DNA of 64,000 nucleotides from Halorhodospira halophila (GCF_016653405.1 NZ_NHSN01000009.1:1-64000), one strand, 5' to 3'. Positions 16,624-27,927 are shown, counted from the first letter of the stretch. Translations and numbers: made by a program. Notes: a model not told the origin generated them from the letters alone.

Positions 16624-17411
16624 TGGAACTGCTCTTCGACCCCCTGTTCCGTCTGCCGTTCTTCGCCGGGCTGACCGCCGCCGTGGCGGTGGCGGTGGTC
16701 GGGCTCTACCTGCGCCTGCGCGGCGAGTGGCTGGCCGCCCTGGGCTTCGCCCACCTGGCCGGCGCCGGCGGCGTGGCGGGCCTGCTGCTCGGCGCCCCGC
16801 CGCTGGTCGCGGCCCTGGCGGCGAGCGCCGTGGCGGTGGCGATCAAGGGCGCCCTGCACCGAACCGGCAACGACGTCTACGCCTGGCTGATCCTCTTCGG
16901 TTGGGCGGCGATGATGCTCGGCGCCTCGATGACCTACCACGCCAAGCTCCTCGGCGAGAACCTGATGGAGGGGCAGCTCTACTTCGTCGGTGCCGAGGAG
17001 TTGTGGGCGACGCTGATCGTCGCCGGTGCCGCCGCCGTGCTCCTGCCGATCATCTCGCGCCGGCTGCTGCGCCACGAGCTCTTCCCCGGCCACGACGCCG
17101 CCAACGGCAAGCCGCTGTGGCCGGTGACGCTCGGTTTCGATCTGATCGCCGCGGCGGTAGTGGCGATCACGGCGCTGGTGATGGGGGTGATGGCCGCCTT
17201 CGCCCTGGTCTTCATCCCGGCCTGGCTGGCCTTCGCCCTGGCGGGCGGATGGCGGCGCGCCGTGGCCTGGGCGGCGGGGCTGGCCGCTGCGATCTACACC
17301 GCGGCGTTCGTCACCGCCATGGCGCTGGATCTGCCCTTTGCCACGGTCCTGGTGGGCATCGCGGCGGCCGTGGCGCCGCTGCGCCTGCTTGCCGGGCGGC
17401 TTCAGGCGTAG
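16623..17411 (+). CDS. znuB: Zinc ABC transporter, permease ZnuB
   Basis: 262 residues with about eight hydrophobic segments and no charged interruptions, as in the ABC-3 metal permease family. It contains VYAWLILFGWAAMMLG and the late segment LVMGVMAAFALVFIPAWLAFALAGGW, which corresponds to the conserved family region. Coupled to znuC by TAATG. Its 3' end overlaps the convergent fliK by 10 bp. Confidence 0.85.
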   Translation: MELLFDPLFRLPFFAGLTAAVAVAVVGLYLRLRGEWLAALGFAHLAGAGGVAGLLLGAPPLVAALAASAVAVAIKGALHRTGNDVYAWLILFGWAAMMLGASMTYHAKLLGENLMEGQLYFVGAEELWATLIVAGAAAVLLPIISRRLLRHELFPGHDAANGKPLWPVTLGFDLIAAAVVAITALVMGVMAAFALVFIPAWLAFALAGGWRRAVAWAAGLAAAIYTAAFVTAMALDLPFATVLVGIAAAVAPLRLLAGRLQA

Positions 17412-18820
17412 TGGTCGATCAGCCCGCGGCCGCTACTGCCGGCTGCGGCGGCCTCCCCGGCGTCCTCGCCTTCTGACTCGGCGGCCTGCAGGGACTCACC
17501 GCCGTCGGGATCGGTCTCGTCGTCACCGCCGTCGCCCTGGGAGATATTCACGTCCACCTCCCCCTGACCCTGGTCGGCCAGGAACTGCTTGAGCCGCTCC
17601 AGGTCCTGCTCCAGGGCCTCGCGGGTGGCCGCGTTGTGCGTGGTGATGTTCACCGTGGTGCGCTCGTCACCGACGTTGACCTGGATGTCCAGCGGGCCGA
17701 GGCCGGGCGGATTGAGCTGCAGCCGGGCCTGCTGGACATTCTCGTTGACCATCCACACCACCCGCTCGCCCACAGCGGGGGTGAAACCCTGTTGACCCAC
17801 CGGCTGCTGCACGGTGAACTGCAGGCCGCCGCCGCGCTGACTGCCCTCCAGCCCCTGGGCGGCAGCCAGCAGTCCGCTGAACTCGCCACGAGCGGCGCCC
17901 TCGTCCCGACCGCGCTGGCCCGACTGCAATGCCTGCAGCAGCGCCTCGGCGGCGGCGCCCCGCTCACCGCTGCCGGTCTGCCCGCCCTGGCCACCGGGGC
18001 TCTGGCCGCCGGCGGGGTCCAGCCCGCCGGAGACGGCGTTAAGCAAACCGCCGGCGCGCAGCTCCCGGGCGATCTGGTCGCCGAGGGCGCCCTGGCGCGC
18101 GCCCTCGGCGTCATCGCTCCCCCCGACTCCGGAGAGCATCGCGGTGGTGGCGGCCGCAATGGCGGCCAGGCCACCCTCCCCGGCCTGCTCTTCGACCTGC
18201 TCTTCGGCGGGTTCCGCGGCCAGACCGGCACCGTCGAGATGGGCCAGGCGCTCCTGGAGCGCGGCCACCAGCTCCTTGCCCGAGAGCCCCTCGTCCTCCA
18301 GCTCGGCCAGCGCCTGCAGGACCTCGGCACGCTCGGCAGCCAGCTGACGCTGGCCCTCCAGCCACGCCTCAAGGCGCTCGAGCTTGTCCGTCTCGCCCTC
18401 CAGCAGCGCCTGGAGCTTGCTGGAACGCTCCTGTGGGTCGGCGTTGCCCAGCTCTTCGAGCAGCGCCGGGTCGAGCTCCGCCAAGGCCTGCTCGGCGTCC
18501 CCTTCGCCCATCCCCGCCAGGGCGTCCATGACGGCCTGCAGTTTCTCGGAGAGCTCATCCAGGTCCGGCGCCACCTCCTCCAGCTCGGCCGGCAGTGCCT
18601 CGCCGTCCAGCGGCAAGGCCTCGCCGTCAAGCTTGCCGCCGAGGGCATCGAGCAGCCCCTTGAGGTCAGCCTCATCAAGGCCCGCCTCCTTGAGCGCGGG
18701 ACTCGCCAGCAGCGCCTCAAGGAACCCGCCGGCCTCGCCCCCGCCGTTCAGGGCTGCGCCCTCCGGGCGCTTGCGCACCGAGGCGTCGAGGTCGAGCGTG
18801 GCGGGGTCGATGGGTGGCAT
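17402..18820 (-). CDS. fliK: Flagellar hook-length control protein FliK
   Basis: 472 residues. The first about 330 are acidic, Ala/Gly/Glu/Gln-rich and variable, as in FliK rulers, and contain a short repeat (LDGEALPLDGEALP). The C-terminal domain (about 340-420) is conserved: GERVVWMVNENVQQARLQLNPPGLGPLDIQV followed by an amphipathic helix. This domain contacts FlhB and triggers the substrate switch once the hook is long enough. GGAGGAA precedes the start and a sigma-54-type site lies 45 bp upstream. The stop overlaps the convergent znuB gene. Confidence 0.9.
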   Translation of the reverse strand: MPPIDPATLDLDASVRKRPEGAALNGGGEAGGFLEALLASPALKEAGLDEADLKGLLDALGGKLDGEALPLDGEALPAELEEVAPDLDELSEKLQAVMDALAGMGEGDAEQALAELDPALLEELGNADPQERSSKLQALLEGETDKLERLEAWLEGQRQLAAERAEVLQALAELEDEGLSGKELVAALQERLAHLDGAGLAAEPAEEQVEEQAGEGGLAAIAAATTAMLSGVGGSDDAEGARQGALGDQIARELRAGGLLNAVSGGLDPAGGQSPGGQGGQTGSGERGAAAEALLQALQSGQRGRDEGAARGEFSGLLAAAQGLEGSQRGGGLQFTVQQPVGQQGFTPAVGERVVWMVNENVQQARLQLNPPGLGPLDIQVNVGDERTTVNITTHNAATREALEQDLERLKQFLADQGQGEVDVNISQGDGGDDETDPDGGESLQAAESEGEDAGEAAAAGSSGRGLIDHYA

Positions 18821-18864
18821 GCGGCTTCCTCCAGCGATGGCGACGAACGCGTCCCCGGATCAGG

Positions 18865-18880
18865 TGCAAGATCCGAACCA
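18865..18880 (-). promoter_or_regulatory. Sigma-54-type promoter for fliK
   Basis: Minus-strand TGGTTCGGATCTTGCA keeps GG-N10-GC and differs from TGGCACG-N4-TTGCA at two positions. It lies in the 77-bp gap between fliJ and fliK, 45 bp before the fliK start, and would give fliK its own transcript. Confidence 0.6.
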
Positions 18881-18897
18881 GCACGGCGCCCCCGGGG

Positions 18898-19362
18898 CTA
18901 CCCCCCCTGGCCGGGCAGATCCCCGCGCTGGATGGCCTGGTAGAGCATGCGCGCCACCTCGTCGGACTCCTGGCGCTCGCGCCGCTCAGCCGCCGCCTGC
19001 TCGGCCTCGGCGCGGCGCTCGACGACCTTCTCGATGGTGCGGTGCTCGCCCCAGCGGCGCAGCCACTCCTTGTGCAGCTGGGTGACGCGGCGCTGCTGCT
19101 GGGCGATCTGCTGGCGCTGCTGGACGATGGCCTCGTCGAGCCGCGTCAGGAAGGCGTTGAAATCGCGCAGGCGGGCCGCTTCGATGGCGTTGTCCTGGGT
19201 CAGCTGGCGGCGGTACTCCTGGCGCATCTCGAGGATCTCCTCCAGGCGCGCCTCGCCCTGGCGCAGCTCCCCCTCGGCCCGGGCCAGCTGGCTGGCGGCC
19301 TGCTCCTTGCGCTGGTCGGTCAGCCGCTCCACCGGGCGCAGTCGCTCGGCCCCCTTGCTCAT
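18898..19362 (-). CDS. fliJ: Flagellar export chaperone FliJ
   Basis: 154 residues, almost wholly charged coiled coil (Glu, Arg, Gln, Ala), the FliJ fold. It contains [20 protein letters not shown] near the N-terminus and [14 protein letters not shown] in the middle. It inserts in the FliI hexamer and links ATPase to FlhA. The start overlaps the fliI stop (ATGA). Confidence 0.92.
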   Translation of the reverse strand: MSKGAERLRPVERLTDQRKEQAASQLARAEGELRQGEARLEEILEMRQEYRRQLTQDNAIEAARLRDFNAFLTRLDEAIVQQRQQIAQQQRRVTQLHKEWLRRWGEHRTIEKVVERRAEAEQAAAERRERQESDEVARMLYQAIQRGDLPGQGG

Positions 19363-20708
19363 CCGCTCACCTCACCGGTCAGTCGTCCCAGGGATGCCAG
19401 GGACTCGTCGAAATCCACCGCCTCGCTCACATCCTGCTGCAGGAAGGCGCGCAGCCGGGGCTGGTACTGAATGGCCTGGTCGACCAGCGGGTCCGAGCCG
19501 CGCTGGTAGGCGCCCACGCTGATCAGATCCTCGTTCTGGCGGTAGGCGGTATAAAGCTCCCGGAAGCGCTGCGCCGCCTTCTGGTGGGCGCCGTTGGTGA
19601 TGGCCATCATGGCGCGGCTGATCGAGGCCTCGACGTCCACCGCCGGGTAGACGCCGGAGTCGGCCAGACTGCGCGAGAGCACCAGGTGGCCGTCGAGGAT
19701 GGCCCGCGCCGAGTCGGCGATGGGCTCCTGCTGGTCGTCGCCCTCGACCAGCACGGTGTAGAAGGCGGTGATCGAGCCGCCCCCGTCGGCGCCGTTGCCG
19801 GCGCGCTCGACCAGCCGCGGCAGCAACCCGAAGACCGACGGCGGATAGCCCTTGGTGGTGGGCGGCTCGCCGATGGCCAGACCGATCTCCCGCTGCGCCT
19901 GGGCGTAGCGGGTCAGCGAGTCCATCAGCAGCAGGACGTTGTAGCCCTGGTCGCGGAAGTACTCGGCGATGCTGGTCGCGCGCATGGCGCCGTGGAGCCG
20001 GAAAAGCGGCGACGTGTCGGCCGGTGCGGCGACCACCACCGCCCGCGCCAGGCCGTGGCGGCCCAGGATCTCGGTGATGAACTCGCGCACCTCGCGCCCC
20101 CGCTCGCCGATCAGCCCCACCACCACGACATCGGCGGTGGTGTAGCGGGTCATCATGCCCAGCAGCACGCTCTTGCCCACCCCGGAGCCGGCGAACAGGC
20201 CCATGCGCTGGCCTCGGCCAACGGTGAACAGGGCATTGATCGAGCGCACCCCGACGTCCAGCGGCGCGGCGATGGGGGCGCGCTCGAGGGGGTTGATCGG
20301 CTCGGCCATGAGCGGTGTGCGCTCCCGGGCCTTAAGCGGACCGCCGCCGTCGATGGGCTGCCCGCCGCCGTCGATGACCCGGCCGAGCAGCTCCTCGCCC
20401 ACCCGGGCCTGGGCGCCGCTGCCCCGGGGCACGACCCGGGCATTGGGCATGACGCCGCGCAGATCGCCGGTGGGCATAAGGTAGAGGCGGTCTCCGGCGA
20501 AACCCACCACCTCGGCCTCGACGCCGCCCTGGCCGTCCTCGATGGTGCAGCGCGCCCCGAGCGGCGCCCGACACCCCTCGGCCTCCAGGGTCAGGCCGAC
20601 CATGCGCCGCAGCACGCCCTCCACCGGGGGGCGCACGGGCTCGATGTGCTCGACCCGGCGGCGCACGCGGGCGGTCCAGTCCTGGGCCAGACCAGCAACG
20701 GTGCTCAC
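19359..20708 (-). CDS. fliI: Flagellum-specific ATPase FliI
   Basis: 449 residues, family length. Walker [12 protein letters not shown], Walker B region [19 protein letters not shown], and [10 protein letters not shown] are as in FliI/type III ATPases. Starts with GTG overlapping the fliH stop (GTGA). It energises or assists entry of export substrates, in complex with FliH and FliJ. Confidence 0.98.
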   Translation of the reverse strand: MSTVAGLAQDWTARVRRRVEHIEPVRPPVEGVLRRMVGLTLEAEGCRAPLGARCTIEDGQGGVEAEVVGFAGDRLYLMPTGDLRGVMPNARVVPRGSGAQARVGEELLGRVIDGGGQPIDGGGPLKARERTPLMAEPINPLERAPIAAPLDVGVRSINALFTVGRGQRMGLFAGSGVGKSVLLGMMTRYTTADVVVVGLIGERGREVREFITEILGRHGLARAVVVAAPADTSPLFRLHGAMRATSIAEYFRDQGYNVLLLMDSLTRYAQAQREIGLAIGEPPTTKGYPPSVFGLLPRLVERAGNGADGGGSITAFYTVLVEGDDQQEPIADSARAILDGHLVLSRSLADSGVYPAVDVEASISRAMMAITNGAHQKAAQRFRELYTAYRQNEDLISVGAYQRGSDPLVDQAIQYQPRLRAFLQQDVSEAVDFDESLASLGRLTGEVSG

Positions 20709-21625
20709 CGACCGCCCCCGTCATCGCCGGCCGGGGCCTCGGCACCCTCGCCACCGGCCTCACCCGCCGTATCGTCCTCCTCGGCGCCGGGGGCACGACC
20801 GCGATAGCTGCGCTGCACGGCCTCGCCCCCCTCGCCGGCGTGGGCGTCGCCGAGCAGCTGCTCGGCGACGGCGTCCAGGCGCCGCTCCACGGTGGCGTCC
20901 ACCCGAGAGGTCTCGGTGGTGACGATGCACCCGCCAGGGGTGAGGTGGGCGTCGGCCACCACCGACCAGCCCTTGTCGCCGACCTCGGTGCCCAGCTGCT
21001 CGGTGATGAAGCCGTGCTCCTCCGGGTGGACCTGTATGGTCAGGCCGCGCTCCTGCGCCGGTAGCTCGCGCAGCGCCTGGCGCACTGCCGCCAGGGCGTG
21101 CTCCGGGTCGGTACGCAGCTCCTCCAGGGCCAGCCGCCGGGCCACGGAGAAGACCAGGTGCAGCAGCTCATCCTCGGCGTCCCGATCGAGCTGCTCCAGC
21201 GGCCGGCCCAGGGTATCGAGCAGGGCCCGCAGCCGGCGCACCAGCACCGCCCCGGCCCGCCGGCCGTCGCTCTGCCCGGCCTGCAGGCCCTCGGGGTAGC
21301 CGGCGTGGAAGCCTTCGTGACGACCGGCCTCGTAGCCCTCCTGGTGGCCCTGGCGGCGAGCCGTGGCCCGGATCTCCTCGATCTCCTCGACCGTCGGCAG
21401 CGAGCGCCGTGCCTCGTCCTCCAGGCGCAGGCGCTCGGCCACTGCCTGGCGGCGGCGCTCGCGACGGCGGCGGCGCTTCTCGCGCTCGATGCGCCGGGCC
21501 TGCTCCTGCTCGGCCTGGCGCTGACGGTCGATCTCGGGCTGGTCGAAGTCGGGCGTCTCCCACGCCTCGGCCGTCTCGGCGAACTCTCCAGGGATGATCC
21601 GCAGGCGTCGATCGCCACTGTCCAT
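20705..21625 (-). CDS. fliH: Flagellar assembly protein FliH
   Basis: 306 residues. The N-terminal third has a very basic stretch ([12 protein letters not shown]). About residues 93-124 is a glycine ladder with Gly at every fourth position ([28 protein letters not shown]), the GxxxG-type helix known in FliH. The C-terminal part (about 125-270) matches the FliH/YscL fold that binds and restrains FliI. It ends in an acidic Gly/Ala/Asp-rich tail. Its stop is inside the fliI start. Confidence 0.93.
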   Translation of the reverse strand: MDSGDRRLRIIPGEFAETAEAWETPDFDQPEIDRQRQAEQEQARRIEREKRRRRRERRRQAVAERLRLEDEARRSLPTVEEIEEIRATARRQGHQEGYEAGRHEGFHAGYPEGLQAGQSDGRRAGAVLVRRLRALLDTLGRPLEQLDRDAEDELLHLVFSVARRLALEELRTDPEHALAAVRQALRELPAQERGLTIQVHPEEHGFITEQLGTEVGDKGWSVVADAHLTPGGCIVTTETSRVDATVERRLDAVAEQLLGDAHAGEGGEAVQRSYRGRAPGAEEDDTAGEAGGEGAEAPAGDDGGGR

Positions 21626-21682
21626 CCGCGCCCTCCCGGCTGCGACACGCCCCCGGGCTCAGCGGCACCGGGGGGGTGGGGT

Positions 21683-22678
21683 TCAGACGTACTGGTCGGA
21701 GCTACTGACCAGGTTGATGGTGCCCTCGTCGGCCATGCGCTTGGCAACGGCGAGGACCTCCTTCTGTGCGGCCTCGACGTCGGACAGACGCGCCGGCCCC
21801 ATGGCCTCCAGGTCCTCCTGGAGCATCTCGCCGGCACGGCGCGAGAGGTTGTTCATGAACTTGGCCTGCAGGTCCTCGCTGGCGCCCTTCAGGGCCAGGG
21901 TCAGCGAGCCGGTGTCGATCTCGCGCAGGACCTGTTGCATGGAGCGGTCGTCCATCTGCTTGAGGTCCTCGAAGACGAACATCAGCTCCTGGATGCGGTC
22001 GGCGAGCTCCTCGTCGAGCTCCTTGACGTTGTCCAGAATGGCGGTCTCGGTCTGCCCGTCCATGTTGTTGAGGATGTTCGCCGCCGACTGCAGGCCGCCG
22101 ATGGTCGAGGACTTCAGGCGCTGCTGACCGGAGAACTGCTTCTCCATGATCTCGTCGAGCTCCTGCAGTGCGCGGGGCTGGATGCCCTCAAGGGTGGCCA
22201 CGCGCATGACGATGTCGTGGCGAACGCGCTCGGGCATCTCGGCGAGCACCAACCCCGCCTGATCCGCCTCCAGGTAGGAGAGCACGATGGCGATGATCTG
22301 CGGGTGCTCGAGGCGGATCATCTCGGCGATGGTCCGCGGATCCAGCCACTTGAGCTGATCCAGCCCGCGGGTGGTGCCGCCCATGACGATGCGGTCGATG
22401 ATCGAGCCGGCCTTCTCCTCGCCCAGGGCCTTGACCAGGGTGCTGCGGATGAAGTCCGTGGAGCCGATCCCCAGCGAGGTCTGCTCGGCGGCGGTCTGGA
22501 TGAACTCGTCGAGGACCTCGTCGACCTGCTCGCGGCTGACGTTGCCGATCTGCGTCATGCCCAGGCCGAGCTTCTGTACCTCGCGCGGGCCGAGGTAGCG
22601 CATGATCTCGGCGGCAGCGTCCTCGCCGAGGGTGAGCATGAGGACCGCGGCGCGGTCGGTACCCTTCATCATCGCCAT
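21683..22678 (-). CDS. fliG: Flagellar motor switch protein FliG
   Basis: 331 residues, family length. The N-terminal domain binds FliF, the middle has the EHPQIIAIVLSYL motif, and the C-terminal torque domain contains MFVFEDLKQMDDRSMQQVLREID, with the conserved charged residues that face the stator. Coupled to fliF by a TGATG overlap. Confidence 0.98.
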   Translation of the reverse strand: MAMMKGTDRAAVLMLTLGEDAAAEIMRYLGPREVQKLGLGMTQIGNVSREQVDEVLDEFIQTAAEQTSLGIGSTDFIRSTLVKALGEEKAGSIIDRIVMGGTTRGLDQLKWLDPRTIAEMIRLEHPQIIAIVLSYLEADQAGLVLAEMPERVRHDIVMRVATLEGIQPRALQELDEIMEKQFSGQQRLKSSTIGGLQSAANILNNMDGQTETAILDNVKELDEELADRIQELMFVFEDLKQMDDRSMQQVLREIDTGSLTLALKGASEDLQAKFMNNLSRRAGEMLQEDLEAMGPARLSDVEAAQKEVLAVAKRMADEGTINLVSSSDQYV

Positions 22679-24465
22679 CAGCCCTTGCGCTTGTCGTCTT
22701 CATCGAGCCAGGCCTTGACGGCGTTGGCCGCCAGCTCCGGTTCGTTCTCGACGAGCTCGAGCACGGCCTGGAGCTTGGCCTCGTAGGGGCGCTCGCGCAT
22801 GTCGCTGAGCTGCTCGCCGCTGATCCCCGCCAGGCGCATGGCGGCTTCGCTCTCCTGCCCACCGCCGGGACTCTCCAGGCTCTCGCCGGCCGGGCGCTCC
22901 AGCCCCTCGGTCTCGGCCCCGCCGCGCTCCTCGTCCATTTCGTCCTCGCCCCCGAGCATACGGTTGACGATCGGGCGGATGGCGACGATGTAGATCAACA
23001 ATCCGATGGCAGCAAAGACCGCCAGCCGGATCAAGTCGCGCACCCACTCCTGCTCCCAGACCTCCTCGGGCGGATCCGGCGGCTCAACGATCTCGGCGAA
23101 GGGCACGGTGGCCACGCTCACGGCATCGCCGCGATCGGCGTCGAAGCCCACCGCGTCCTGGACGAGATTCTCCAGGGTCTGGATCTCGTCGTCGGAGAGG
23201 GCCTCGCGGACCACCTCGCCGTCCTCGTTCTCGACGTAGCGGTGATCGACCAGAACCCCGACGGTCAGCCGATCGATCACGCCAATGGCCGGCTGCACCT
23301 CGCTCAGCGTCCGGCCTACCTCCCAGTTGCGGGTCTCGTCGGAGCTGAACGGCGTGCCGCCCCCGCCCTCGGGCTCCTCCCCGTCGAGGGTCCCCGGGCC
23401 GGGCGGCTGATTGGTCAGCGCACCGGGGATGCCGATGGGCCACTGCCCGCCCCCGCCGCTGCGCTCACTCATCTGCTCGCTGCGGATGGCGCTGCGCTCC
23501 GGGTCGAAGAGCTCTTCGATCTGGCGGCGCTCGTCGAAGTTGAGCCGGGCGCTGACCTGGGCGCGGACGCGGTCCGGGCCGATGATTGGCTCGACCATGT
23601 CCTCGACGCGGCGCTGGATGCGTTCCTCGAGCCGGCGGGTGAGCTCGAACTGCTGCGCCGAACGGGTCGCCTCGGTGGGCTCATCCTCGGCGGTGAGCAG
23701 ACGGCCGCGGTGGTCGACCACGCTGACATTGCCGTGCTCGAGATCGGAGACGGCGCTGGCCACCAGGTGGATGATCCCCTCCACCTGACGGTCGGGCAGC
23801 TGCCGGTCTTGGTCCAGCTCGAGGACCACCGACGCCTTGGCATCGCGGCGGTCGCGGACGAAGACCGACTCCTCGGGGTCGTCCAGGTGGACGCGGGCGC
23901 TGACCACGCCGCGCAGGGTCTCGATGGAGCGCGCCAGCTCCGTCTCCAGCGCGCGGTCGAAGCGGGCGTGCTCCATGAACTCGCTGACGCCGAACCCGGG
24001 GTCTTCCTCGAGCATCTCGTAGCCGAACCCGGTCCCGCGCGGCAGCCCCTCGGAGGCGAGGAAAATGCGCGCCCGGTGGACGGCGCCTTCCGCAACCTTG
24101 ATATCCCCGGTGCGCTCGTCGAACTCGACGCGCACGCCCTGCTCCTCGAGGGCGTTGATGACCTCGGCGGCGTCGTCCGAGGAGAGATCGGCGTAGAGCG
24201 TACGCAGCTCGGCGGGCTCCTGCGCCCAGAAGAAGATCGCCACGCCCAGCCCGGCCACCGCCAGCAGCCCGGCGCCGAGACCGAGCTTGCGCAGCGGGTT
24301 GTCGCCGAGGACACGGGTCAGCTGCTCACGCCAGTCCTCAGGCACGAACCGGCCCACGCCGGCAAAGCCACCCGCCTCGGCTCCGGCACCGCCCTGGCCG
24401 CCGCTGTCCAGCGGCGACGGCGGCGAGGAGCCGCTCGATTCGGTCATGGCCTGGCTATCCGCCAT
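22678..24465 (-). CDS. fliF: Flagellar MS-ring protein FliF
   Basis: 595 residues. Membrane helix 1 is near 60-82 (LGLGAGLLAVAGLGVAIFFW) and helix 2 near 482-500 (LAVFAAIGLLIYIVAI). Between them are the periplasmic ring-building motifs, including GTGFGYEMLEEDPGFGVSEF and ETELARSIETLRGVVSARVHL. The C-terminus (RPYEAKLQAVLELVENEPELAANAVKAWL) is the FliG-binding peptide. The first 40 residues are Ser/Gly-rich and longer than usual. Confidence 0.98.
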   Translation of the reverse strand: MADSQAMTESSGSSPPSPLDSGGQGGAGAEAGGFAGVGRFVPEDWREQLTRVLGDNPLRKLGLGAGLLAVAGLGVAIFFWAQEPAELRTLYADLSSDDAAEVINALEEQGVRVEFDERTGDIKVAEGAVHRARIFLASEGLPRGTGFGYEMLEEDPGFGVSEFMEHARFDRALETELARSIETLRGVVSARVHLDDPEESVFVRDRRDAKASVVLELDQDRQLPDRQVEGIIHLVASAVSDLEHGNVSVVDHRGRLLTAEDEPTEATRSAQQFELTRRLEERIQRRVEDMVEPIIGPDRVRAQVSARLNFDERRQIEELFDPERSAIRSEQMSERSGGGGQWPIGIPGALTNQPPGPGTLDGEEPEGGGGTPFSSDETRNWEVGRTLSEVQPAIGVIDRLTVGVLVDHRYVENEDGEVVREALSDDEIQTLENLVQDAVGFDADRGDAVSVATVPFAEIVEPPDPPEEVWEQEWVRDLIRLAVFAAIGLLIYIVAIRPIVNRMLGGEDEMDEERGGAETEGLERPAGESLESPGGGQESEAAMRLAGISGEQLSDMRERPYEAKLQAVLELVENEPELAANAVKAWLDEDDKRKG

Positions 24466-24481
24466 GGCGACCCCTCACGCG

Positions 24482-24793
24482 TTACACCTGCATGTTGGCG
24501 ATTTCCTGGTAGGCCTCCAGGAGCTGGTTGCGGACCTCCTTCATGGCCTCGAAGGAGACATCGGCCTTCTGGGCGGCCATCATGACGTCGGTGAGCTGAA
24601 CGTCCTCACCGCGGAGGAACTGATCCTTGAGCTCACTCGACTGGACCTGACGCTCATTGACCTGCTCGACGGCATCCCGCAGGAGATCCGAGAACTCCTC
24701 CACCGGCGGCGCGTCCTGCTCCGGCTGCTGCACCGGCTGCCCGCCGATGGCGCGCATCTCCGCGAGGGCCTGCTCGATACGAAAATCCGACAT
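24482..24793 (-). CDS. fliE: Flagellar hook-basal body complex protein FliE
   Basis: 103 residues, the typical length, ending in the conserved helix DVMMAAQKADVSFEAMKEVRNQLLEAYQEIANMQV. It connects the MS ring to the rod. It lies 10 bp after fleR and 16 bp before fliF, so it is transcribed with both. Confidence 0.97.
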   Translation of the reverse strand: MSDFRIEQALAEMRAIGGQPVQQPEQDAPPVEEFSDLLRDAVEQVNERQVQSSELKDQFLRGEDVQLTDVMMAAQKADVSFEAMKEVRNQLLEAYQEIANMQV

Positions 24794-24802
24794 GGCGCGA
24801 CC

Positions 24803-26245
24803 TCAGTTGCCGTAGGCGTAGAGCATCCCGGAGCGCTCGGGAATCTCGACGCCCTCCTGACGCATGCGCGCCAGCTTGTACCGCAGGGTGCGGCTGCTGA
24901 TCCCCAGCCGCGCCGCGGCCTCCTTGCGGTTGCCACCGACCCGATCGAGCGTCTCGAGGATACGGCGGTACTCGCGGCTCTTGAGATCCTCCTCGAGGGT
25001 CGCTGCGGCGTCCTGGCCGGCAGCGGCCTCCGGCCGCACCGCCGGACCGGGGGTGCCCTCCGCCGCGGCGACCCCGGCGACCGGAGCGCTCGCGCCCGCC
25101 GACTCCCCGGTGCTCGGAGCGTCGGCGCCAGCGCTGACGGTGACGGGCTCGAAACGGATCGCCTCGGCATCGATGGCGCTGCCCTCGGCGAGGATCAGCG
25201 CGCGCTGGACGACGTTCTCGAGCTCGCGGACATTGCCCGGCCACGGGTGCTGGATGAGCAGCCGTTCCGCCTCGGGGGTAAAGTCTGCGCCGCAGCCGCC
25301 GCCAAGCTGGGCGTACTTCTGGGCGAAGGAGCGAGCGAGCGGGATGATGTCCGCGGCGCGCTCGCGCAGGGGCGGCAGATGGATCGGGAAGACGTGCAGA
25401 CGATAGAAGAGGTCCTCGCGGAAGCGCCCGTTGCGCACCGCCTCGCGCAGATCGCGGTTGCTGCTGGCGAGCACGCGGACGTCGAGCGGGATCGGCGTCT
25501 GCCCGCAGAGGCGCTCGATCTCCTTCTCCTGCAGGGCCCGGAGCAGCTTGGCCTGGAGCCCCGGCTCGATCTCCGAGACCTCGTCGAGCAGCAGCGTGCC
25601 GCCCTGCGCCTGCTCGAACTTGCCGGCGTGGGCCCGGTTGGCCCCGGTGAAAGCGCCCTTCTCGAAGCCGAAGAGCAGGGCCTCGAGCATGTTCTCGGGG
25701 ATCGCCGCGCAGTTGACGGCGATGAAGGGGCCATCGGCACGGGGCGAGCGCTCGTGGATGTAGCGGGCGAAGATCTCCTTGCCGGTCCCGGACTCACCGG
25801 TCAACAGGACGGTGACGTCCTTGCCGGCGACCCGCTGGGCAAGCGCCATCAGCTGACGGCTGCTGCGATCCTCGGCCACCAGCTCGGGACCGGCGTCGGT
25901 GACCCGGGCCACGGCGGCAGCCAGCTCGCCGGCCGGGGCCTCCTCGGCGACGTAGTCCGCCGCCCCGTCGCGCATGGCGGCGACGGCGCCGCTGACCTCG
26001 GCGCGGGCGGAGATGACGATCACCGGCGGAGCCATGGGGTGCCGGGTAAGCACCCGCCAGTTGTCCCCGTCACCGGCGTCCTCGAAGCAGACGACGGCAG
26101 CGATCCCGCCCTGCTCCAGGAGTTCGTGGGCGGAGCCGGTGTCTTCCGCCTCGGCGGTCACGAACCCGGCGTCGTCCAGGCGGCGCCGCTGCTCGCTGCG
26201 GCGGCCCGGCTCGCGGGCCACCACGAGCACGCGTTGCTGACCCAT
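24803..26245 (-). CDS. fleR: Sigma-54-dependent flagellar activator FleR-type, with degenerate receiver
   Basis: 480 residues. Residues 1-115 are receiver-like but lack the phosphorylation site: the acidic pair is replaced (VVAREPG), the acceptor region reads CFEDAG with Phe54/Glu55 at the expected Asp, and the Lys becomes Glu (YVAEEAP). The AAA+ domain is intact: Walker A GESGTGKE (150-157), GAFTGA (197-202) and GGTLLLDEV, so it can drive sigma-54. The C-terminal helix-turn-helix is [26 protein letters not shown] at 26245 follows GAGGGGG. Position between fleQ and fliE is that of FleR, but the usual fleS kinase gene is missing. Confidence 0.88.
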   Translation of the reverse strand: MGQQRVLVVAREPGRRSEQRRRLDDAGFVTAEAEDTGSAHELLEQGGIAAVVCFEDAGDGDNWRVLTRHPMAPPVIVISARAEVSGAVAAMRDGAADYVAEEAPAGELAAAVARVTDAGPELVAEDRSSRQLMALAQRVAGKDVTVLLTGESGTGKEIFARYIHERSPRADGPFIAVNCAAIPENMLEALLFGFEKGAFTGANRAHAGKFEQAQGGTLLLDEVSEIEPGLQAKLLRALQEKEIERLCGQTPIPLDVRVLASSNRDLREAVRNGRFREDLFYRLHVFPIHLPPLRERAADIIPLARSFAQKYAQLGGGCGADFTPEAERLLIQHPWPGNVRELENVVQRALILAEGSAIDAEAIRFEPVTVSAGADAPSTGESAGASAPVAGVAAAEGTPGPAVRPEAAAGQDAAATLEEDLKSREYRRILETLDRVGGNRKEAAARLGISSRTLRYKLARMRQEGVEIPERSGMLYAYGN

Positions 26246-26308
26246 ATGGATTGTCCCCCTCAGCGCAAATCCGCGCCGCGGTGGTACCCCGCGGCGGCCC
26301 CTTCTGAA

Positions 26309-26323
26309 GCAAGGGGCGTGCCA
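26309..26323 (-). promoter_or_regulatory. Sigma-54 promoter for fleR-fliEFGHIJ
   Basis: Minus-strand TGGCACGCCCCTTGC is an exact match to the sigma-54 consensus TGGCACG-N4-TTGC. It lies 64 bp before the fleR start and about 75-140 bp downstream of a hexamer array, the normal distance for an enhancer. Confidence 0.88.
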
Positions 26324-26394
26324 GGGGTGGGGTGGTGCGCTAAACGCCGGATTCCACGCGGCCGGCGAGGCGCTGCCGCCGCCGCGGGCGGAAC

Positions 26395-26462
26395 CGGCAG
26401 TCAAAGTTATGTCGACCGGCAAGACCGGCAACCGCTTGCCGCTTGACGGTCGGTGCTTGCCG
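26395..26462. promoter_or_regulatory. Hexamer array upstream of the fleR sigma-54 promoter (candidate enhancer)
   Basis: CGGCAG at 26395, CGGCAA at 26417 and 26426, TTGCCG at 26436 and 26457. Same-orientation copies are 22 bp (26395/26417) and 21 bp (26436/26457) apart. Its place upstream of a consensus sigma-54 promoter suggests binding of FleQ or another activator; this is inference. Confidence 0.6.
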
Positions 26463-26485
26463 ACCGGCGGCCCGAGCGTGCCGGC

Positions 26486-27886
<1,401 letters not shown>

Positions 27887-27927
27887 CGCTCCCCTCCGAT
27901 GACGGATCGCCTGTCTGCGAGGGGGCG

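Noticed and set aside
18590-18630. Direct repeat in fliK (LDGEALP twice) as a functional ruler repeat
   Set aside because: Only two copies of a short acidic unit in an already low-complexity region.
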